From Poriferisodalis sp965237655 (GTDB taxonomy: Bacteria > Actinomycetota > Acidimicrobiia > Acidimicrobiales > Poriferisodalaceae), in assembly GCF_965237655.1 (NCBI RefSeq), contig NZ_CBDEGB010000002.1, positions 1,674,001-1,738,000 of the forward strand: 64,000 bases of DNA, read 5' to 3'. Below, in pieces: positions 18,479 to 26,514 of this stretch. Numbering within the stretch: position 1 is the stretch's first letter; each line of letters starts with the position of its first letter. The position numbers and the translations under genes are program-made. The notes under the pieces are model-generated. The model was not told where the DNA came from and did not search any database. It saw only the letters and a list, made by a program, of their open reading frames with translations.

Positions 18479-18715
18479 TCAGCTGACCCCGTGGCGGTAG
18501 CGCTCGACGAGCTCCGCCTCGTCGACGCCGTACACCAACACCGTCTGCGGTGGGCCGCCGTCGAATGCGACGATCGCCATCACCCGACGGTCCCCCGGTC
18601 GTACGCCGACCACAGTGCCCGTTCGTCCGACCAAGCAGGAACGGCGCTCGTCGGCTGTCTCCGCCAAGCGAACGACGTCACCGACGCCGAAAGGGAGCGA
18701 GAGGCCGACAACCAC
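18479..18715 (-). CDS. Small unknown protein downstream of trpD
   Basis: An unrecognised 78-residue protein. The GTG start at 18715 lies one base after the trpD stop, so it is probably the second gene of a trpD transcript. It looks like a small beta-rich fold: FGVGDVVRLAE, then VGRTGTVVGVRPGDRRVM, then AIVAFDGGPPQTVLVYG, with a short acidic helix at the end. The spacing of these strands recalls KOW/SH3-like barrels, but that is only a visual impression. An earlier in-frame start at 18781 would lie inside trpD. Confidence 0.6.
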   Translation of the reverse strand: MVVGLSLPFGVGDVVRLAETADERRSCLVGRTGTVVGVRPGDRRVMAIVAFDGGPPQTVLVYGVDEAELVERYRHGVS

Positions 18716-18716
18716 G

Positions 18717-19841
18717 CTAGGCGCCGTCTGCCGCCAGCCGCGTCGTGAGCTCGATCGCCGCTTCGAGCTTCGCGGCTGCACGCCCGTCAGCCACAGCGTC
18801 GCGGGCCAACTCGAAGCCTTCCGCGAAACCCTCAGCCAGCCCCGCGACGATCAATCCCGCACCGGCGTTGAGCTCCACGATCTGAGCTCTGGGTCCGGTC
18901 TCTTCACCGGCAACGATCGCCCGCAGGATGTCTGCGTTCTGCTGCGGGGTGCCGCCCCACAGAGCGGCTCGATTGACGCGTTCGAGGCCGATCGACGTCG
19001 GATCGAACTGGAATTCGTCGGTGATCTCTCCCTCGCGCACTTCGTAAATGCGCGTGAGGTCCGTCAACGTGATCTCATCGAGGCGGTCTGCGCCATGGAC
19101 AATCAGCGCCAGTTCCGCACCCTGGGCCGCGAGCACCCCGGCGACGCGTGGCGCCATCACCGGGTCGCTGACCCCGAGCACCTGGCGTTTCACGCGGGCG
19201 GGGTTTGCCAGCGGTCCTAGGAAGTTAAATGTGGTGGGCACACCGAGCTCGGTGCGCACCGGCCCTGCGAAGCGCATTGCCGGATGAAATTTCTTGGCGA
19301 ATGCGAATCCCAATCCGATCTCCGAGATACACCGTTCGACCGCGGGCCCGTCCAGATCGATCGCAAGGCCCAGCGCTTTGAGGGTGTCGAACGAACCCGA
19401 CGACGATGTGGCTGCCACCGAGCCGTGCTTGCAGATCACCGCGCCGGCGGCCGCCGCAACGAACGCCGCCATGGTGGACACGCTGAGTGCGTGTTGCTGC
19501 CGTCCCGGGGCTCCGCCACTGCCGACGATGTCGATCGCGCCGTCGGGGGCCGTCAGCGGGACTGCCGCATCGTGCATGGCGTCCACGAGACCCGTGAGCT
19601 CGGGGACCGAACCGCCCTTCATTCCCAGAGCGATGATGAAGCCGGCCAACTGGGCATCGGTGGCGCTCTCGCGCAGGATGCTGCCGAGCGCTGCGCGCGC
19701 CACTTCTGGGCTCAGGTCTATGCCTGCCACCAGATCTGTGAGGACGGCCTTCCAGCCGCCGAAGTGTGCGAGCGGATGTGCAGGGACCCCGTCAGGATCA
19801 TCCATGTCCGAAGCGTCAGTCTCTGTGGTGTCAGTGTTCAC
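18717..19841 (-). CDS. trpD: Anthranilate phosphoribosyltransferase, TrpD
   Basis: A 374-residue enzyme of the TrpD family, which joins PRPP and anthranilate in tryptophan synthesis. Conserved parts are STMAAFVAAAAGAVICKHG, SSSGSFDTLKALG, FNFLGPLANPARVKRQVLG and the metal-binding LDE in VHGADRLDEITL. The PRPP loop, usually GTGGDG, reads GSGGAPGRQQ, so the expected Asp is missing; see the finding. The N-terminus carries about 30 extra polar residues before the first helix. No other trp gene is nearby, which is common for a lone actinobacterial trpD. Confidence 0.85.
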   Translation of the reverse strand: MNTDTTETDASDMDDPDGVPAHPLAHFGGWKAVLTDLVAGIDLSPEVARAALGSILRESATDAQLAGFIIALGMKGGSVPELTGLVDAMHDAAVPLTAPDGAIDIVGSGGAPGRQQHALSVSTMAAFVAAAAGAVICKHGSVAATSSSGSFDTLKALGLAIDLDGPAVERCISEIGLGFAFAKKFHPAMRFAGPVRTELGVPTTFNFLGPLANPARVKRQVLGVSDPVMAPRVAGVLAAQGAELALIVHGADRLDEITLTDLTRIYEVREGEITDEFQFDPTSIGLERVNRAALWGGTPQQNADILRAIVAGEETGPRAQIVELNAGAGLIVAGLAEGFAEGFELARDAVADGRAAAKLEAAIELTTRLAADGA

Positions 19842-19928
19842 GGTTCGGAGACTAGCGATGTGTCCAAAAGCGCCTGGTCGCGCCTCTCGCCGCGCGCGGC
19901 ACGGGCGCGGCGGTCTGGATCAGGTCGT

Positions 19929-20327
19929 TCAGTTCGAGCTGGCAGCCGCCTGCGCGTTGCGAGCGCGCGCCGCGGCGCGGCGCCTCCGGCGAATGATGCG
20001 TACACGTTCGGCGGCCGTCTGCCCGCCCCAGACGCCCTCCTTCTCCCGAACTGCAAGCGCGTATTCGAGGCACTCGCCCGATACCGCGCACGCCGCGCAG
20101 ACCGCTTTCGCCTCGAAGGCACCCTCTTCGTCGCCCGCTGCGTCGCTGTCAGGCGGGTAGAAGATCTCGGCTTCGAGGCCTCGACACGCCGCGTGACGCT
20201 GCCATGCGAGCAAGTCGGTGGCGAGGCCACCGTGCTGATCCACGACGACCCGGATGGGGTCCGTGCTCGCGGGTTGTGATCTCGCGGCCCGTGGGCTGAC
20301 GTGGGCTGTTGCTGTGACAGAAGGCAT
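19929..20327 (-). CDS. WhiB-family iron-sulfur transcription regulator
   Basis: A 132-residue WhiB-like protein. The four cluster cysteines are in HAACRG and in VCAACAVSGECLEYAL, the turn motif GVWGGQT follows, and the C-terminus is a basic DNA-binding tail (RVRIIRRRRRAAARAR). The extended N-terminus of about 40 residues is unusual compared with the shortest family members but within range. WhiB proteins bind a 4Fe-4S cluster and act with the main sigma factor; this subtype is not assigned. A promoter-like pair lies immediately upstream. Confidence 0.92.
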   Translation of the reverse strand: MPSVTATAHVSPRAARSQPASTDPIRVVVDQHGGLATDLLAWQRHAACRGLEAEIFYPPDSDAAGDEEGAFEAKAVCAACAVSGECLEYALAVREKEGVWGGQTAAERVRIIRRRRRAAARARNAQAAASSN

Positions 20328-20336
20328 ATCACGCGC

Positions 20337-20365
20337 AATCTTGCCGATGCATTGCGTCTTGTCAA
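20337..20365 (-). promoter_or_regulatory. Putative whiB promoter, near leaderless
   Basis: On the minus strand a perfect TTGACA (20360-20365) is followed after 17 bases by AAGATT (20337-20342). Transcription would begin about 7 bases on, only a few bases before the whiB ATG at 20327, so the mRNA would have almost no leader. The -10 match is only fair. Confidence 0.4.
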
Positions 20366-20508
20366 GGGCTTATCGAGCGTTCAGTAGCCCTCAAGGACCC
20401 TGATGCGTGAGGCTTGCGCTGAGGGCGCAGACTGATCCCCGACGCCCTTGGACACACCCTTGGCCCTCGACAACCTGATACCTCACGCCGCAGGCGGAAA
20501 GCCACACC

Positions 20509-20952
20509 ATGCGCAGTTTCTTGCAAGTCTTCGGTCAAAGCGTCGAGCGTCGAGCGGTCGTGCCTGGCGCGCTCGTTTCGGTTGGTACCGCGCTTGTGGT
20601 GGGCGTCGCCCTCGGGAGTCTGGTGCCGGAGCGGACTGCTGCGGCGTACGCCGTCAACGGTCTGCTGTTCGTCGGACTGATTGCCGGGGGCGCTGTCGCT
20701 GCGGCCAAGGCTCGAGACAATCACCTGTTGTCGGCGATCCTGACCTCGGGGCCCGTGATGGTCCTGGCCGTGGTGGTGCAACTGATCCGTCGCTTCGGTT
20801 CCGGCGAGACGGTTGCACCCCTGGGGCTCCCGCTCGTGATGCTGCTGGCGGCGTCGCTGGCGACTTTGGGCGGCGTGCTCGCCGGCATCGTGCGACAGCG
20901 TCGACGTTCGTTGCTGGATCCAGAGGAGTCACGCCGTTCGCGTAAGCGCTGA
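20509..20952 (+). CDS. Unknown membrane protein upstream of rnpB
   Basis: A 147-residue protein with four hydrophobic segments (about residues 18-40, 46-66, 75-95 and 103-125), short loops and a basic C-terminal tail (RRSRKR). The pattern resembles small four-helix membrane proteins of the TIGR04086 kind, but no signature residue confirms that. The ATG at 20509 starts just before the first helix. It is followed after 80 bases by the RNase P RNA gene on the same strand. Confidence 0.65.
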   Translation: MRSFLQVFGQSVERRAVVPGALVSVGTALVVGVALGSLVPERTAAAYAVNGLLFVGLIAGGAVAAAKARDNHLLSAILTSGPVMVLAVVVQLIRRFGSGETVAPLGLPLVMLLAASLATLGGVLAGIVRQRRRSLLDPEESRRSRKR

Positions 20953-21031
20953 CCGGCCCCATGGTGGCCCATTGCCCGCTCTCGTTCCCTGCGCTCACGG
21001 GCCGCTCGGGCCCTGACTAGCCTTGTTGGCT

Positions 21032-21404
<373 letters not shown>

Positions 21405-21431
21405 CCACTGGCCAGCGGAGAGCTACGACGC

Positions 21432-22049
21432 TCAGCTGCTGGTACGAGGCCCGCCGGGTTCCAAGTGCGACGTGTCGTTGAACGCACTGAGCACTGGCGC
21501 ACCTGACCGGAAGCCGATCCGAGTGATCTGGGCCTGGGCGACATGCATGCGCCAGCCGATCTCTTCGGCGGTGCCGAGGGCCCACCGAACCGCCGATTTG
21601 ATCGGTGAGACGTGCGTGAAGACCGCGATGTTCAGCTCTGCTGCCTCGGCGGCCACGACATCGCACGCTGCAGCGACCCGAACATTGAGAGCTGCCAGCG
21701 ACTCGCCTCCTGGCAAGGTAAATCCGGGATCGGCACGCCATTGCCCCCACATCTCGGCTCGCACCTCCGAGATTGGGATCCCGTCCCACTCGCCGTAATC
21801 CAGCTCTGACCAACGCTCGTCAATGGACATCTCGAGCCCCAGCAGCTCACTGGTGGCATCTGCGGTCTGGCGAGCTCGCAGCAGCGGCGAGGACACGATC
21901 CTGTCGGGCCGGTGATCGCCACGCGAGAGCGCAGCAGCGATCTGATCGGCTTGCTGAACGCCGACCTCGTCGAGTTCGTTGTCGACGCGCCCCTGCAACA
22001 GTCCCGCCGCGTTGGCACTCGTGCGCCCATGGCGCACGAGGATCAGCAT
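21432..22049 (-). CDS. Histidine phosphatase (phosphoglycerate mutase-like)
   Basis: A 205-residue enzyme of the histidine phosphatase superfamily. The catalytic His is in LILVRHGRTSANA right at the N-terminus, the second basic site in SSPLLRARQTA, the acid in WSELDYGEWDG and the second His in AVFTHVSPIKSAVR. Such proteins include phosphoglycerate mutases, acid phosphatases and alpha-ribazole phosphatase; the substrate is not clear. The true start is taken as ATG 22049, since LILVRHG must be the first beta strand. Upstream in-frame starts exist only because the start region is repeated. The gene follows the membrane-protein gene at 22099. Confidence 0.88.
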   Translation of the reverse strand: MLILVRHGRTSANAAGLLQGRVDNELDEVGVQQADQIAAALSRGDHRPDRIVSSPLLRARQTADATSELLGLEMSIDERWSELDYGEWDGIPISEVRAEMWGQWRADPGFTLPGGESLAALNVRVAAACDVVAAEAAELNIAVFTHVSPIKSAVRWALGTAEEIGWRMHVAQAQITRIGFRSGAPVLSAFNDTSHLEPGGPRTSS

Positions 22050-22109
22050 GGGCGCCCGGCGCACGAGGATCAGCATGGGCGCCCGTGGCGTACGAGGATC
22101 AGCATGGGC
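22031..22109. repeat. Three tandem copies of the phosphatase start region
   Basis: Units begin at 22031, 22058 and 22087, spaced 27 and 29 bases apart. On the minus strand each contains ATGCTGATCCTCGT, coding MLILVR. The copy at 22049 is the real start, the middle copy is in frame with it, and the first copy is out of frame and reads MLILVRHGRPC before a stop. The first ATG overlaps the stop of the upstream membrane-protein gene. Too short and too few for a CRISPR. Confidence 0.9.
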
Positions 22110-22617
22110 CACCTCCGCCTCGCCGGTACTGCGGTCCGCCACGGTAGGCCAAACGTCCAGCTCGCCAGAAATCGGCCCGAGCCGCCGAGCTGTGCGCCAT
22201 GCCGCTGGCGCGCCAGATCCACCAGCAGCCGGCGAGACCTACGAGTTCCATGGTGCCGATCAGCCACACGCTCCGAGCGGCAAGCGGCAACGTCGCGCCT
22301 GCCGTGTCGCCTCCCACGGGCCACCAGAACAGTGCGGGCTGGATCCACGCACCTTCGAACACCTGATGCCAGAAGACACCGATCGGCAGCGCCAGCCAGC
22401 GGCGACGCGTCCGCCGACGCCCGACGGTCGCCAGCATCACTGCCACAAGTCCACTGGCCGGCAGCGCCAATGAGTGAGTGAAGGGCGCTCCGCCAGTCGC
22501 AGCATGCATGACGTCGGGCAGCAGCGCCCCCGCCACGATAAGGCGATGGTCGATGGCAGGATCGCCGAAGCACCAGCGCATTGCCACCAGTGATGTCGCC
22601 ACGAACCACAGCAACAT
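22099..22617 (-). CDS. Membrane-bound metal-dependent hydrolase-like protein (PF04307-like)
   Basis: A 172-residue protein with about four hydrophobic segments. Histidines and an aspartate are arranged as in the YdjM/DUF457 type: DPAIDHRLIVAGALLPDVMH, then PFTHSLALP, then GVFWHQVFEGAW. Members of that family are predicted metal-dependent membrane hydrolases with little experimental work. Its stop codon overlaps the first of three repeated ATGs that precede the phosphatase gene. It lies 42 bases after the zinc-ribbon gene, so the genes from the penicillin-binding protein down to the phosphatase probably form one transcript. Confidence 0.65.
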   Translation of the reverse strand: MLLWFVATSLVAMRWCFGDPAIDHRLIVAGALLPDVMHAATGGAPFTHSLALPASGLVAVMLATVGRRRTRRRWLALPIGVFWHQVFEGAWIQPALFWWPVGGDTAGATLPLAARSVWLIGTMELVGLAGCWWIWRASGMAHSSAARADFWRAGRLAYRGGPQYRRGGGGPC

Positions 22618-22659
22618 CAGTCCGTTCCCCTGCGTAGCTGAGCCAGTGGATCCACCGGC

Positions 22660-23430
22660 TCAGCGCACGAGCAGTGCCCCGCACTGGGGACACTCGGCCA
22701 ACACGTCGGGTTCGAGGTGCACGATGCGCTCGAACTCGACCGAGGGGACTTCGAGGTGACACGCGCTGCAGGTGGTGCCGACGAGCCGGCCGACGACAGG
22801 AGCGCCCCGGGCAATCGCCCGGCGCTCCTCATAGACCGACACCAGATCGGGATCGGCTGAGCCGACGAGCGCCTCCCGCTCGGCGATCACGTCGTTGTGC
22901 TGAGTGCTGGCCTCGCTCTCCGCGGCGGCGATTGCAGCGTCCACTGCTGCCATGCGTTCCGTCGCTGCTGCGTGGCGCCTTGCCAGATCGGCTCGGGCGC
23001 TGCTGAGCGGCTCAAGCTGTTCCATCAATTCGAGGATCTGGTCCTCGATCTCTATCTGACGTCGTCCGAGCGACTCTGCCTCTGCAGTGAGCGCTTCCGC
23101 CTCCTTGGGCGACGTCAGGTGGCTGTCGTACAGTCGCTCGGAGTTGTGCGCACGCTTGGCCTCGATGCGTGCGACCTCATCTTCGTGCCGGCGCTGCTGG
23201 CGTTCCAGGTCCCGGATCTGAGCGTCAAGCAGCCTTGCCTCAGATACCAGTTCGGCAAGCTCGGCCGTGATGCCGGCGCGGGTCTCGCGCTCCGGCAGGT
23301 GCTTGACCTGGTGATCGATCTGATTCAGTCGAACGTCGAGGTCCGCGAGCCGGCCGAGTGCTGCCAGCCCGCTCGACCGGGAGCCGGGCTCACCGGTCTG
23401 AGCACCTGGCTCGGAAGCGTCTGACGTCAT
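22660..23430 (-). CDS. Coiled-coil protein with C4 zinc ribbon (COG1579-like)
   Basis: A 256-residue protein: a polar N-terminus, a long alpha-helical coiled-coil hairpin rich in Glu, Arg and Ala (about residues 25-190), and a C-terminal zinc ribbon with CSACH and CPQCGALL. This is the layout of the CT398/FlgZ-like COG1579 group, proposed to act as adaptors in secretion or nucleic-acid related complexes. ATG 23430 is taken as the start; the frame is open upstream to 23664 but overlaps the PBP gene in antisense-looking sequence. It follows the PBP gene by 34 bases. Confidence 0.85.
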   Translation of the reverse strand: MTSDASEPGAQTGEPGSRSSGLAALGRLADLDVRLNQIDHQVKHLPERETRAGITAELAELVSEARLLDAQIRDLERQQRRHEDEVARIEAKRAHNSERLYDSHLTSPKEAEALTAEAESLGRRQIEIEDQILELMEQLEPLSSARADLARRHAAATERMAAVDAAIAAAESEASTQHNDVIAEREALVGSADPDLVSVYEERRAIARGAPVVGRLVGTTCSACHLEVPSVEFERIVHLEPDVLAECPQCGALLVR

Positions 23431-23464
23431 CGGTGTCCAGTGGTCGAGTGAACGTGCATCGGGC

Positions 23465-25732
23465 TCAGGCCTGGTCGTCTTGTGTTCCGTCCCCGCCGGG
23501 ATCTCCACCAGTTTGATCTGTGCTGTCCTGCGGGATGGATTCGTCAGTATCGCCCACGGGTTCGGTCGCTCGCGCCCTGAGCTCGGTTGCGATCTGGGTG
23601 CAGCGGATCCACTCGAACCTCGTCTCGCCATCGGTTGCTGGCACAGCAACTTTGCAGAGTGCATCGGGCAGAGGCTCGAATTCGTTGTCCTCGGTTGGGC
23701 GAACCATGCTGCATGGCAGGTCGAATTCGAGCGGAGGCTCCGACGGCGTCACCGCTACGGCGATCGAGCAGGTATCCCCGGACAGGAACAGGTACTGGCT
23801 GGCTCGAGACGGGGGCGGCGCCGGCGGGAATCCTCGTAGTTGGGTGTTCTCCAGAGCCCGCTCCATGTAGGCGGACCAGATGCGCGCCGGGATCCAGCCC
23901 CCGGTGGCCCGCCGACCCTGGATTTCGCCCATCGGGACCTGCTCGTCGGGATGGCCCATCCACACTGCGGTCGACATGTGCGGCGTGAAGCCCACGAACC
24001 AGGCGTCATGAAATGACTGCGTCGTGCCGGTCTTGCCGGCGGCGGCCTGTCCGCTCGCAAGCTGCGCCCGCGTCCCGGTGCCAGATCGCACATTTTCCTC
24101 GAGAACCGAAGTCACCCAATCGGCTGTGACCGACGACACCACCCGCCGTCCGTGCGGCGCATGCTCGTAGAGCACCTCCCCGAAGTTGTTCTCGATGCGG
24201 GTCACATAGAACGGCTCCATCCGAACTCCGCCGTTGACGAACGTGCCGAAACCCAAGGCCTGTTCGAGGGGGGTGATCTCCTGCGCGCCCAGCGAGATGG
24301 ACGGATACGGCAGGTAGCTGTCCTCGCCCGACCGGCCGATGAGGCGATTCGCCATCCCGACGACCTCATCCAGACCGGTGACCAGGCCCAGCCGGACGAA
24401 CGCGCAGTTCGAGCTGGCGGTTGCCTGCTGGGCCAGCGTGGCGACCCGACCTGGGCTGTTGGCAAAGTTGCTCACCTTGTAGTCCTCGAGCGGTGGATTG
24501 GGGAACACGCATGGCCCCTGCCCGCTGATCGTGTCGAACGGATAGAGGCCGGCGCGCTCGATCGCGGCCGCGAGGACGTAGGGCTTGAACGACGATCCGG
24601 GTTGGCGCCGGCCTTGGGTGGCGAGGTTGAATTCCGAATCGCTGAAGGCAGGGCCGCCGATGAACGCGAGCACCGCTCCGGTCGATGGATCGACGCTGAC
24701 GATGGACACCTCGAATTCGCCTGTGCCCTCCGGCAGGACCTCCGCCACGGAGGTGCGCATAGCCCTTTGCAACTCGGGACGCAGCGTCGTCCACACTCTC
24801 AGACCGCCGCCGAACACCTGGCTGAAGCGGGCCTGGTAGGTGTCTCCGAGAGCTGGGTTGGCCAGCAGTGCCCGCCGCACTTCGACCAAGAAGTAGTCAC
24901 GTCGAAGCGTCACGTCGGTGCGACGCGGCGACAGGTTGCGACTTGGCAGCGGCCGCCGTTCGAATGCGTTCCGCTGGGCCTCCGTGATGATCCTTGCATC
25001 GACGGCTTGCTGCAGCGACCTGCTGCGGCGTCGGGTCATCGTGGAGATGTTCTGATCGAACCCGTCAAACAGGCCGGGGCTGCGAATGAGACTTGCCAAG
25101 AATGCTGCATCGCCCACGTCGAGCGTCGAAACGTCCTTGCCGAAGTAGGTCTCGGCCCCGGCTTGCAGTCCGTACGCCCCGTTTCCGAGATACACCTCGT
25201 TGACGTAGAACTCGAGGATCTGTTCCTTGGAGAAATCTTCCTCGAGCCGGGCCGCAATCACCGCCTCGCGGATCTTGCGGTTGAAGCTGCGCTCGCTGCC
25301 CACCACACGGAGCTTGACGATCTGCTGGGTGATCGTGGAGCCACCTGACGCAATCCCGCCAGCGGACACGTTCGACACCAGTGCGCGTGCAGTCGCCCGC
25401 AGATCCACACCGTTGTGGAGCCAGAACTTGCTGTCCTCCACCGCCACGATCGTGGCAAGGACTTCGTCGGGCACCTGGTCGAGCGTGATGATCTCACGGT
25501 CGATGTCATTCAGCAGGATGCCGATCGGATTGCCGTCGGAGTCAAATACCTGGGTCCGCTGAGCCCCGGGCCGCAAGTCGATCGTGATGTGATCGCGGTC
25601 GCGTTCGACGGCGTCGAGGGTGCTTGCGACATGGGGCGCGGAGGCGCGGGCGCCGATCGTGACGACGGCTGCGCAGAGCGCGATCATCACGGCGAGTAGG
25701 GGCAGCCGGGCCAGCCGGCGGGCGATGTCCAC
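23465..25732 (-). CDS. Class A penicillin-binding protein (PBP1A-type)
   Basis: Bifunctional peptidoglycan synthase of about 755 residues. A short cytoplasmic N-terminus and one membrane helix (about residues 10-30) lead to the GT51 glycosyltransferase domain, with catalytic Glu99 in AVEDSKFWLHNGVD and the GGSTITQQIVKL motif. The transpeptidase domain has the active Ser380 in GSSFKP, the SxN motif SSNCAF, and AAGKTGTTQSFHDAW. The C-terminal 100 residues are Asp/Gly/Thr-rich and probably disordered. The start is GTG 25732; the open frame to 25852 would overlap the divergent gene at 25810. It is divergent from the thiamine pyrophosphokinase gene. Confidence 0.93.
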   Translation of the reverse strand: MDIARRLARLPLLAVMIALCAAVVTIGARASAPHVASTLDAVERDRDHITIDLRPGAQRTQVFDSDGNPIGILLNDIDREIITLDQVPDEVLATIVAVEDSKFWLHNGVDLRATARALVSNVSAGGIASGGSTITQQIVKLRVVGSERSFNRKIREAVIAARLEEDFSKEQILEFYVNEVYLGNGAYGLQAGAETYFGKDVSTLDVGDAAFLASLIRSPGLFDGFDQNISTMTRRRSRSLQQAVDARIITEAQRNAFERRPLPSRNLSPRRTDVTLRRDYFLVEVRRALLANPALGDTYQARFSQVFGGGLRVWTTLRPELQRAMRTSVAEVLPEGTGEFEVSIVSVDPSTGAVLAFIGGPAFSDSEFNLATQGRRQPGSSFKPYVLAAAIERAGLYPFDTISGQGPCVFPNPPLEDYKVSNFANSPGRVATLAQQATASSNCAFVRLGLVTGLDEVVGMANRLIGRSGEDSYLPYPSISLGAQEITPLEQALGFGTFVNGGVRMEPFYVTRIENNFGEVLYEHAPHGRRVVSSVTADWVTSVLEENVRSGTGTRAQLASGQAAAGKTGTTQSFHDAWFVGFTPHMSTAVWMGHPDEQVPMGEIQGRRATGGWIPARIWSAYMERALENTQLRGFPPAPPPSRASQYLFLSGDTCSIAVAVTPSEPPLEFDLPCSMVRPTEDNEFEPLPDALCKVAVPATDGETRFEWIRCTQIATELRARATEPVGDTDESIPQDSTDQTGGDPGGDGTQDDQA

Positions 25733-25809
25733 GTTGAACTGCAAGGTACCGGGCCGACATCGCGTGCCCGGCGCGCCACAAGCCGGCCGCTGGGCATCAC
25801 ACTGGTGCC

Positions 25810-26514
25810 ATGAGTCCGGCTGCATCTGGCGAGTGGTCCGCCGACGGGGCACACCTCGATGCCCGCTGCGTCTGGATCATCGACGGCGGTCCCAGCGCGC
25901 CTCGCCGACTCCCGCCCGGCGAGCCCACCTGCGTGATTGCCGTGGATCGTGGCTTGGCCCACACGCTGCGGCTGGGCTTGCGACCCCACGTTGCCGTCGG
26001 AGACTTCGACTCGGTCGATGCCGGAATGCTGGCGCGCACGCGTGACGAGTGGCCCGACCTCGTAGTCCAGCGACACCATCGTCATAAGGCGCACAGCGAT
26101 CTGGACTTGGCCCTGAGCTTCGCGTGGGGGCTCGACCCCACCGAGATCGCGCTGGCGAGCGGTGCCGGCGGCAGGCTCGACCACATGGTGATCTCGGTGA
26201 CAATGCTCGCACGGCCTCGCTATGCCGCGCTACCGCTCGTGGCCTACGTCGGCGCGAGCGTCGTACGCGCTGCAACCACCGGCATGACCATTGCATTGCC
26301 GTCAAGCGATGGGAACCTGCTGACACTGCTTGCCGTGGGCGGAGCCGCCAGTCTGCGTACGACTGGGCTGCGATGGAACCTGACCGGATCGATGCCACTC
26401 CCCAGCGCGGCGTCGCTCGGACTGAGCAACGAACTCACTGCACCTTCGGCCCGCCTTGGAGTACAAGCGGGCACCGTTCTTGCGATACAGACACATGGCA
26501 AGCCGCTTCCGTGA
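25810..26514 (+). CDS. Thiamine pyrophosphokinase-like protein
   Basis: A 234-residue protein with the two-domain layout of thiamine pyrophosphokinase, which makes thiamine diphosphate from thiamine and ATP. Visible: IAVDRGLAHTLRLGL, the catalytic GDFDSVD, the HSDLDLALSFA stretch in place of the usual Lys-Asp-x-Thr-Asp, and GAGGRLDH, then a beta-rich C-terminal domain. The substitution at the K-D-x-T-D site is the only unusual feature. It overlaps the next gene, a thiamine-type binding lipoprotein, by 20 bases, which strongly supports a thiamine role for both. Confidence 0.82.
   Translation: MSPAASGEWSADGAHLDARCVWIIDGGPSAPRRLPPGEPTCVIAVDRGLAHTLRLGLRPHVAVGDFDSVDAGMLARTRDEWPDLVVQRHHRHKAHSDLDLALSFAWGLDPTEIALASGAGGRLDHMVISVTMLARPRYAALPLVAYVGASVVRAATTGMTIALPSSDGNLLTLLAVGGAASLRTTGLRWNLTGSMPLPSAASLGLSNELTAPSARLGVQAGTVLAIQTHGKPLP

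Noticed and set aside
22031..22109. CRISPR-like array
   Set aside because: Only three copies, no spacers (units abut), and the repeats code the start of a protein.
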